DNA of 49,319 nucleotides, taken from NCBI GenBank assembly GCA_005882215.1, contig VBCK01000137.1:1-49319 (forward strand). The letters run 5' to 3'. This DNA comes from Betaproteobacteria bacterium. GTDB taxonomy: Bacteria; Pseudomonadota; Gammaproteobacteria; Burkholderiales; Burkholderiaceae_F. Below the pieces are notes generated by a model. That model searched no databases, had not been told where the DNA came from, and saw only the letters and a list, made by a program, of their open reading frames with translations. The translations under genes were made by a program, and so were the position numbers. Shown here piece by piece: positions 42,906 to 49,319 of the stretch; position 1 is the first letter of the stretch; each line of letters opens with the position of its first letter.

Positions 42906-45900
42906 AGAACCTGACCGATCTTTTCATCCGCCGCCCGGTGCTGGCGGCCGTGATCAGCCTGCTGATCCTGGTGCTGGGGCTGCGTTCGCTGGCCGGCCTG
43001 TCGGTCAACGAGTATCCGCAGACGCAAAATGCCGTAGTGACCGTCAGCACCACCTATTACGGCGCGGACGCCGAGACGATGGCGGGTTTCATCACTCAGC
43101 CGCTGGAAGCGGCGATCGCGCAGGCGCAGGGCATCGACTACCTGTCGTCCAACAGCTTCACCGGGCAGTCGGTGATCACCGCCACGCTAAGGCTGAACTA
43201 CGACGCGAACCGCGCGCTGACCGACATCACGACCCAGGTCAATTCGGTCAGGAACCAGTTGCCGCCGCAGGCGCAGCTGCCGGTGCTGTCGGTGCAGATC
43301 GGCGAATCGATCGATTCGATGTACCTGGGCTTCTACAGCCAGACGATGCCGACCAACGACGTCACCGACTACCTGTACCGGGTCGTCAAACCGCAGCTCG
43401 ACTCCGTCGAGGGCGTCAAGAATGCCGAGATCCTGGGTGCGCGCCTGTTCGCGCTGCGCGCCTGGCTCGACTCGGACCGGATGGCGGCACACGGCGTGAC
43501 GGCCGCCGACGTGTCCAATGCGCTGAGCGCCAACAACTACCTGGCGGCGCTCGGAAGCAGCAAGGGCCAGGTGGTCAGCGTCGACCTGCGCGCCGGGACC
43601 GATCTGCACACGGTCGATGAGTTCCGCAAGCTGGTGGTCGCGCAGCGCAACGGCGCGATCGTCCGGCTGCAGGACGTCGCCAACGTGACGCTGGGATCCG
43701 AGAACTACGACTTCAACGTCGCGTTCGGCGGCCAGAATGCGCTGTTCATCGGCATCAAGGTCGCGCCGGATGCCAACCTGCTCGATGTCGCGCGCCGCGT
43801 GCGCGACGTGCTGCCGTCCATTCAGCAGCAAATGCCAGCGGCGCTGAGCGGCAAGATCGCCTACGACGCCACCGAGTTCGTCCAGGCGTCGATCGACGAG
43901 GTGGTCAAGACGCTGATCGAGGCGCTGCTGATCGTCAGTGCGGTGATCTTCCTGTTCCTGGGCCGGCTGCGCGCCGTCGCGATCCCGGTGATCGCGATGC
44001 CGCTGTCGCTGATCGGGACGTTCTTCGTGATGCTGGTGCTGGGCTACTCGATCAACCTGTTGACGCTGCTGGCGCTGGTGCTGTCGATCGGGCTGGTGGT
44101 CGACGACGCCATCATCGTGGTCGAGAACGTCGACCGCCACATGAAGACCGAGCGCCACGGCGCCCTGGATGCGGCGCTGATGGCAGCCCGCGAGCTGGGC
44201 GGTCCGATCATCGCGATGACCGTGGTGCTGGTGGCGGTGTACGTGCCGATCGGGTTCCAGCGCGGCCTCACCGGGGCCCTGTTCACCGAATTCGCCTTCT
44301 CGCTGGCGGGGGCCGTCACGGTATCCGGCATCATCGCACTGACGCTGTCGCCGATGATGTGCTCGCGACTGTTCGGTGCGCGCATGCGCGAGAGTCCGTT
44401 CGCCAACACAGTCGACCGCATTTTCGACCGCCTGCACGGCGGCTACGTGCGGCTGCTCGGCAGTCTGCTGCAGACCTGGCAGGTGCTGGTGGTGATGGGC
44501 CTGCTGCTGCTGGGCGCGGTGGTGTACCTGTTCCAGACGTCCAGTTCCGAGCTGGCGCCTCAGGAAGACCAGGGCATCGTGCTGGGCCAGGTCACCGGCC
44601 CGCCCGACGCAACCGCCGACCAGATGCTCGGCTATCAGCGCCAGATGTTCGACATCGCGCACGGGCTGCCCGAGTATTTCCAGATGTTCCAGATCACCGG
44701 CGATCCGAGCGTGAACCAGGGCATCGGCGGCGTGATGTTCAAGCCCTGGAATCAGCGCGCACGCACCGCCGACCAGATCCAGGAGGAGCTGCAGAACAAA
44801 TGGAACGCGATCGCCGGTGCAAGAATCGGCGTGTTTCAGTTCCCGTCTCTGCCCGGTGCGTTCGGTTTGCCGGTGCAGTTCGTGATCACCACCACCGAAG
44901 CGTTCGACCGGCTCAACGAAGTTGCCACGACCGTGGTCGACAAGGCGAATGCCAGCCACATGTTCTGGTTTGTCGACAGCGATCTGAAGATCGACAAACC
45001 GCAGACGACGCTGGCGGTCGATCGCGACCTGATCGCGCTGATGGGACTCAATCAACAGGACGTGGCCAGCGCTTTGACGAGCGCGCTGGGCGGCGGCTAT
45101 GTGAACTACTTCTCGATTGCCGGCCGCTCCTACAAGGTGATTCCCCAGGTGCAGCAGATCGACCGGCTCAATCCCTCGCAGGTGCTCGACTACTACATTC
45201 GGACCCCGAACGACGTGGTGGTCCCGGTGCGCACCATCGCCCATCTGGAGACTCACGTCAAACCGGAAACCATCGCGCATTTCCAGCAGCAGAACGCGGT
45301 GACGGTCATCGCAGTCCCGACGCCCTTCGTCTCGCAGGGCCAGGCTCTGGACTTCCTGACCCGGATCACGCACGAGGCGGCTTCCAGCGCCTACCGGATC
45401 GATACCTCGGGACCGCTGCGCCAGTTCGTGCAGGAGTCGGGCGGATTCGCGGTCACGCTGCTGTTCGCCGTGATCATCATCTACCTGGCGCTGGCCGCGC
45501 TGTTCGAGAGCTTCCGCGATCCGGCCGTGATCCTGATCTCGGTGCCGATGGCGCTGTTCGGCGCGCTGTTTTCGATGTGGACGCTGACGCAGGTGAACGG
45601 GATCCTGCTGAACATGTTGCACATATCGATCCTGAACGAGTTCGCGAAGGCCTCGACGCTGAACATCTACACGCAGGTCGGGCTGGTGACGCTGATCGGG
45701 CTGATCAGCAAGCACGGGATCCTGATCGTCCAGTTCGCCAACAATTTGCAGCGGGAGGGCCAAGGCCGCCTGGAGGCCGTGGTGCAGGCGGCCGGAGTGC
45801 GGCTGCGCCCGATCCTGATGACAACGGCCGCCATGGCGCTCGGGGTGTTGCCGCTGGTCATCGCGTCGGGCGCGGGCGCGGCCGGACGGCGCGCGATGGG

Positions 45901-46048
45901 GATCGTGATATTCAGCGGCCTGTCGATCGGGACCCTGTTCACGCTGTTCGTCGTCCCCGCGATGTACGCGTTCCTCGCCGCCGACCACGCCCGCCAGCGC
46001 GAAGCAGCAGCGGCCCAGCCTGACCTGGAAGCACCCGCCGAGGCCTAG
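42902..46048 (+). CDS. RND multidrug efflux permease (HAE1 family)
   Basis: 1048-residue proton-driven inner-membrane pump with 12 membrane helices and two large periplasmic loops. It starts NLTDLFIRRPVLAAVISLL and shows the proton-relay Asp pair in LVVDDAIIVVENVDRH (D401, D402), FRDPAVILISVPMALFGA and NIYTQVGLVTLIGLISKHGIL. It belongs near MexK/MdtB-like permeases. Between GALFSMW and TLNIYTQ lie about 25 residues (from TQVNGILLNML to NEFAKAS) that other members seem to lack; this is a possible insertion in the loop before the second helical bundle. Substrate range is not known. It completes the tripartite operon. Confidence 0.94.
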   Translation: MKNLTDLFIRRPVLAAVISLLILVLGLRSLAGLSVNEYPQTQNAVVTVSTTYYGADAETMAGFITQPLEAAIAQAQGIDYLSSNSFTGQSVITATLRLNYDANRALTDITTQVNSVRNQLPPQAQLPVLSVQIGESIDSMYLGFYSQTMPTNDVTDYLYRVVKPQLDSVEGVKNAEILGARLFALRAWLDSDRMAAHGVTAADVSNALSANNYLAALGSSKGQVVSVDLRAGTDLHTVDEFRKLVVAQRNGAIVRLQDVANVTLGSENYDFNVAFGGQNALFIGIKVAPDANLLDVARRVRDVLPSIQQQMPAALSGKIAYDATEFVQASIDEVVKTLIEALLIVSAVIFLFLGRLRAVAIPVIAMPLSLIGTFFVMLVLGYSINLLTLLALVLSIGLVVDDAIIVVENVDRHMKTERHGALDAALMAARELGGPIIAMTVVLVAVYVPIGFQRGLTGALFTEFAFSLAGAVTVSGIIALTLSPMMCSRLFGARMRESPFANTVDRIFDRLHGGYVRLLGSLLQTWQVLVVMGLLLLGAVVYLFQTSSSELAPQEDQGIVLGQVTGPPDATADQMLGYQRQMFDIAHGLPEYFQMFQITGDPSVNQGIGGVMFKPWNQRARTADQIQEELQNKWNAIAGARIGVFQFPSLPGAFGLPVQFVITTTEAFDRLNEVATTVVDKANASHMFWFVDSDLKIDKPQTTLAVDRDLIALMGLNQQDVASALTSALGGGYVNYFSIAGRSYKVIPQVQQIDRLNPSQVLDYYIRTPNDVVVPVRTIAHLETHVKPETIAHFQQQNAVTVIAVPTPFVSQGQALDFLTRITHEAASSAYRIDTSGPLRQFVQESGGFAVTLLFAVIIIYLALAALFESFRDPAVILISVPMALFGALFSMWTLTQVNGILLNMLHISILNEFAKASTLNIYTQVGLVTLIGLISKHGILIVQFANNLQREGQGRLEAVVQAAGVRLRPILMTTAAMALGVLPLVIASGAGAAGRRAMGIVIFSGLSIGTLFTLFVVPAMYAFLAADHARQREAAAAQPDLEAPAEA

Positions 46049-46087
46049 CGGGATTGCGAGCAGGAACGCCCGTACGAAGCGCTCGGT

Positions 46088-47323
46088 TCAGGTGAGCGTG
46101 ACCCGGGCCCACCTGCGCTTGCCCACCTGGAGCACGTAGGTTCCCGGCGTCAGCACCAGCGTGCGGTCCGCGATGCGCTGGCCGTCGATGCGCACGCCGC
46201 CCTGCTCGATCGCGCGGATCGCCTCGCTGCTGGACGGCGCCAGTCCGGCCTGCTTGAGCAGCGCCGACACGACGATCCCGCCCTTGCCCTGCGCTGAAAA
46301 GGTGAACTGAGGCATGTCCGCGGGCGCCTCGCCCTGGCGAAAGCGAGCCTCGAAATCCTGCAGCGCCAGTTCGGCGGCTTGCGGCGAATGAAAGCGCGCG
46401 ACGATCTCCTGGCCCAGCAGCACCTTGACGTCGCGCGGATTGCGACCGCCCGCCACCTCCCGCTTGAACGCCTCGATCTCGCCCAGCGAGCGCGAGGAGA
46501 TCAACTCGTAGTAGCGCCACATCAGGTCGTCGGAAATCCTCATGATCTTGCCGAACATCTCGGACGGCGGCTCCGTGATGCCGATATAGTTATTCTTCGA
46601 CTTCGACATCTTCTCCACGCCGTCCAGCCCCTGGAGCAGAGGCATCGTCAGGATGCACTGCGGCTCCTGCCCGTAGTGCCGCTGCAGCTCGCGTCCCACG
46701 AGCAAATTGAACTTCTGGTCGGTGCCACCCAGCTCCAGGTCAGCCTTCAGCGCCACCGAGTCGTAGCCCTGCATCAAAGGGTAAAGAATCTCATGGATCG
46801 CAATCGGCTGGCCCTCGCGGTAGCGCTGGCTGAAGTCGTCGCGCTCCAGCAGGCGCGCCAGCGTGTAGTGAGAAGCCAGGCGGATCATGCCGTCGGCGCC
46901 CAGCGGCGTAGACCACTCGGAGTTGTAGCGGATCTCGGTGCGCGTGCGATCCAGCACCAGCGCCGCCTGCTCGAAGTAGGTCCTGGCGTTGGCCTCGATC
47001 TGCTCGCGCGTCAAAGGCGGGCGCGTGGTGTTGCGGCCCGAGGGATCGCCGATCATCGAAGTGAAATCGCCGATCAGAAAGATCACCGTGTGGCCCAGAT
47101 CCTGCAGCTGGCGCAGCTTGGTCAACACGACCGTGTGCCCCAGGTGAATGTCGGGAGCGGTCGGATCCAGGCCGAGCTTGCAACGCAACGGTGTGCCCTG
47201 CGCCTGAGAGCGCTGCAGCTTGGCGACCAGGTCGGCCTCGACCAGCAGCTCGTCGCAACCGCGCTTGACCACGCGCAGGGCGTGCTCGATGGCGGCGGTG
47301 TCGACAGGAGTTGACTTGGACAT
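46088..47323 (-). CDS. tyrS: Tyrosyl-tRNA synthetase (TyrS, TyrZ-like)
   Basis: 411-residue class Ic synthetase. The HIGH motif is [11 protein letters not shown] (HLGH at 60-63), the second signature is EKMSKSKNN, and an S4 RNA-binding domain is at the C-terminus ([23 protein letters not shown]). The form with a longer catalytic insert and S4 tail matches the TyrRZ clade. The chosen ATG at 47323 gives [16 protein letters not shown]; the open frame upstream to 48487 is the shadow of anmK. It diverges from anmK over a 117-base region. Confidence 0.96.
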   Translation of the reverse strand: MSKSTPVDTAAIEHALRVVKRGCDELLVEADLVAKLQRSQAQGTPLRCKLGLDPTAPDIHLGHTVVLTKLRQLQDLGHTVIFLIGDFTSMIGDPSGRNTTRPPLTREQIEANARTYFEQAALVLDRTRTEIRYNSEWSTPLGADGMIRLASHYTLARLLERDDFSQRYREGQPIAIHEILYPLMQGYDSVALKADLELGGTDQKFNLLVGRELQRHYGQEPQCILTMPLLQGLDGVEKMSKSKNNYIGITEPPSEMFGKIMRISDDLMWRYYELISSRSLGEIEAFKREVAGGRNPRDVKVLLGQEIVARFHSPQAAELALQDFEARFRQGEAPADMPQFTFSAQGKGGIVVSALLKQAGLAPSSSEAIRAIEQGGVRIDGQRIADRTLVLTPGTYVLQVGKRRWARVTLT

Positions 47324-47440
47324 GCGATCAAAAATGGCGCGCTTCGAACGGTGCCGGGTGTCAAGGGGCGCCGAATGGAGTCTAATCGATGCGTCGTCGC
47401 GACTGGCGCGATGTGCCGGATCGGGCCTGACGGAGGAATC

Positions 47441-48565
47441 TTGAAGAGCGACCCGGATCGGGCGACCGATTTGTACGTGGGCATGATGACCGGCACCAGC
47501 CTGGACGGCGTGGATGCCGTGCTGGCGGATCTGGCCGGCCCGCAGCCGCGACTGATCGGGCACGCGCACCTGGCGCTGGCGGAGGACCTGCGCAAGGAAC
47601 TGCTGCTGCTGTGCGCCAGCGGCTGGGACGAGCTGCATCGCAGCGCGATCGCTTCGCAGCACCTGGCGCGCAGCTACGCGAGCGCGGTCCAGCAACTGCT
47701 GCTCGATGCCGATGTCGAGCCCGAGCAGGTCCGTGCGATCGGCGTGCACGGCCAGACCGTACGGCATCGCCCGGACGCCGGGTACACGGTCCAGTTGAAT
47801 GCGCCGGCCACGCTGGCCGAACTCAGCGGCATCGACGTGGTGGCCGACTTCCGCAGTCGCGACCTGGCGGCCGGCGGCCAGGGTGCTCCGCTGCTTCCGG
47901 CGTTTCATGCGGGACTGTTCACGACGCACTCGCCACGAGCGGTCGTCAATATAGGCGGCATCTCGAACGTGACCGGGCTGCCGGCGGCCGGAAGCGGCGA
48001 GCCCGTGATCGGTTTCGACTGCGGGCCGGGCAATGTGCTGATCGACGCCTGGGCCGCCGAGCACCTGGGAGATCGCTTCGATCGCGACGGACACTGGGCC
48101 GCCGGTGGACACTCCGACGCCGCGTGGCTGCAGGCGCTGCTGGCGGAGCCGTACTTCTCGGCGCCGCCGCCCAAGAGCACGGGGCGGGAGCTGTTCAATC
48201 GGCAATGGCTGTCGCACAAGCTGGCGCAGCGCGAACTGGCGCCGCGCGACGTGCAGGCCACGTTGACGCGCCTGACAGCAGCCTCGATCGGACAGGCGAT
48301 CGCGCAGCACGTCGCGCCGGCGGTCGACGTGCTGGTATGCGGGGGCGGCGCGTTCAATGCGACGCTGATGCGCATGCTCGGCGAGGAGTGCGCCCCGCGC
48401 CCGGTCGCATCGACCGCGACGCTGGGCGTCGCACCGGATCACGTCGAGGCGTTCGCGTTCGCATGGCTGGCCCGCGAGCATGTGCACGGGCGGGCCGTTT
48501 CATTGCCGGCCGTCACCGGTGCGCGCGGACCGCGCGTGCTGGGCGCGTTGTACCCGGCGGGGTGA
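47441..48565 (+). CDS. anmK: Anhydro-N-acetylmuramic acid kinase (AnmK)
   Basis: 374-residue ATP-dependent kinase that opens and phosphorylates 1,6-anhydroMurNAc from recycled peptidoglycan. The N-terminal phosphate-binding motif is [53 protein letters not shown] and [14 protein letters not shown] follow. I chose the TTG at 47441, which follows GGAGG at 47432-47436 and gives the family's normal beginning. ATGs at 47375 and 47411 in frame would add up to 22 residues. Divergent tyrS-anmK order is common in betaproteobacteria. Confidence 0.93.
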   Translation: MKSDPDRATDLYVGMMTGTSLDGVDAVLADLAGPQPRLIGHAHLALAEDLRKELLLLCASGWDELHRSAIASQHLARSYASAVQQLLLDADVEPEQVRAIGVHGQTVRHRPDAGYTVQLNAPATLAELSGIDVVADFRSRDLAAGGQGAPLLPAFHAGLFTTHSPRAVVNIGGISNVTGLPAAGSGEPVIGFDCGPGNVLIDAWAAEHLGDRFDRDGHWAAGGHSDAAWLQALLAEPYFSAPPPKSTGRELFNRQWLSHKLAQRELAPRDVQATLTRLTAASIGQAIAQHVAPAVDVLVCGGGAFNATLMRMLGEECAPRPVASTATLGVAPDHVEAFAFAWLAREHVHGRAVSLPAVTGARGPRVLGALYPAG

Positions 48566-48848
48566 CGCTGCAAGCGCCCGGGCGGGCCACAGCCGCGTGA
48601 TATGTCAGAAACAGAAGACACGGCCCTAGCGAGGGCCGGTGGCTTGGCTTTGGCGCTACATCCTGTTGAAAAAAAGCAACAAAATCACGCCTGAACGCGA
48701 ACAAGTCAGCCCGTTTTCTTCATTCCGAAGAAGTCCTCTGACAGAATTTCTGCGGCTTCTGGTTCAAAAAAGAGCAGTTGAGAAGAGATAAGAGCGGGGG
48801 GCGGTCCTCGTCGGGCGCAGCTCCACCATCCAACCGAGAGGAAAATGT

Positions 48849-49319
48849 ATGCACAAGACTGTGATTGCTTTGGCGATCGCCGGATTGGCTGCTGCGCCGG
48901 CCTTTGCGGATTCGAACGTCACGATCTACGGTGTAGTCGACTACGGCTTCATGGCTCGCAGCGGCGACAGCGGGCTGCGTAACAGCTCGGGCGGATGCCT
49001 TAACCCCGGCAGCTGCTTGTCCAAGCAGGAATTCGCCAGCGGCGTTTCGGTGCCGAGCCGGCTCGGTTTCAAGGGCTCCGAGGATCTGGGCAACGGCACC
49101 AAGGCGATCTTCGAACTTGAAATGGGGTTCCTGGCTGACAACGGCACCAACAGCATTGGGGCTCCGTCCCCCGGCAGTTCCGGTGGCAGCGTGCCAAATA
49201 CCGGCCCGTTTGCTCGCCGCCACTCGTGGGTCGGGCTGACCGGCGGCTGGGGTACCGTGGTGGGCGGGCGCGTCGACGGCGCCCGCTACGGCGTCGTGGG
49301 CCGCTACGATCCGTTCGAG
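48849..49319 (+). CDS. Gram-negative porin, N-terminal part (cut by window edge)
   Basis: The first 157 residues of a trimeric general porin of the betaproteobacterial type. Signal peptide MHKTVIALAIAGLAAAPAFA is followed by SNVTIYGVVDYGFM, the usual first beta strand, SRLGFKGSEDLGNG, AIFELEMGF and HSWVGLTGGWGTVVGGR. A loop with two Cys residues (GGCLNPGSCLS, spaced six apart) lies before the second strand and might form a disulfide. The ATG at 48849 has GAGAGGAAA upstream. The 283 bases before it contain a GC-rich hairpin at 48621-48638 and an AT-rich run at 48665-48690; no promoter could be assigned. The frame continues beyond the window. Confidence 0.95.
   Translation, partial: MHKTVIALAIAGLAAAPAFADSNVTIYGVVDYGFMARSGDSGLRNSSGGCLNPGSCLSKQEFASGVSVPSRLGFKGSEDLGNGTKAIFELEMGFLADNGTNSIGAPSPGSSGGSVPNTGPFARRHSWVGLTGGWGTVVGGRVDGARYGVVGRYDPFE

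Noticed and set aside
43187..45988. Open frame of 933 codons on the minus strand
   Set aside because: It lies opposite the RND permease, has His/Arg/Gln/Asp-rich low-complexity composition and no recognisable domain; a GC-rich shadow frame.
46088..48487. Long minus-strand frame that would make a 799-residue protein
   Set aside because: Only the part from 47323 downward is TyrS; the N-terminal half is the antisense of anmK.
48621..48638. CGGCCCT/AGGGCCG hairpin after anmK as a terminator
   Set aside because: The stem is fair but no T-run follows on either strand.

Overview
The window looks like a chromosomal segment of a GC-rich betaproteobacterium, probably Burkholderiales. The grounds are gene content and order: a classical betaproteobacterial porin, separate HldA and HldC heptose enzymes, a yqgE-ruvX-pyrR-pyrB-pyrC'-plsC block, an nrdR-ribD-ribE-ribB-ribH-nusB-thiL-pgpA block, a polyhydroxyalkanoate phasin, and a Pil-Chp twitching cluster. 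Nearly all genes are core or housekeeping. I saw no tRNA, rRNA, insertion sequence, prophage or CRISPR array.

Layout. 1-304: 5' end of a sulfotransferase gene on the minus strand, cut by the window edge. 498-5606 (+): ADP-heptose biosynthesis (hldA, hldD, gmhB, hldC), then a WecA-type glycan initiator and apaH. 5545-10193 (-): yqgE, ruvX, pyrR, pyrB, a metal-ligand-less dihydroorotase homologue, and a PlsC-type acyltransferase, all overlapping by a few bases. 10281-12487 (-): groES-groEL with a CIRCE operator, a strong promoter and a clear terminator. 12598-16541 (+): phasin, an orphan Cas6e-like endoribonuclease gene, a thioredoxin-TPR protein (CnoX type) and a PBP4-type DacB. 16551-18684 (-): hemL and a stand-alone DsbD N-terminal domain. 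18813-28617 (+): rubredoxin and the pilG-pilH-pilI-pilJ-chpA chemosensory operon. 28631-30762: a REP/BIME-like palindromic element, an EamA transporter and a secreted alpha/beta hydrolase. 30946-31791 (+): pyrF. 31802-40001 (-): dtd, nrdR, hsp20, then the riboflavin genes, nusB, a disrupted thiL, pgpA, pncC and a KirBac-type potassium channel. 40216-46048 (+): a tripartite RND efflux operon. 46088-48565: divergent tyrS and anmK. 48849-end: 5' part of a porin gene.

Most notable points. (1) The protein at 13426-14115 has the signature features of the Cas6e/CasE CRISPR RNA endonuclease family, including an aligned catalytic His and the C-terminal glycine loop, yet no cas gene or CRISPR array accompanies it. 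(2) Its upstream region shares a TTGTGC-N-GC motif with the phasin promoter just before it, which suggests possible co-regulation with granule metabolism. (3) thiL loses its C-terminal part at a sharp junction with pgpA, either a real deletion or an assembly artefact. (4) A family of CCCTCTCCCGC/GCGGGAGAGGG hairpins occurs at three places, and one copy supplies the stop codon of the EamA gene. (5) An intergenic RNA-like element with two mutually exclusive pairings lies ahead of hldD.
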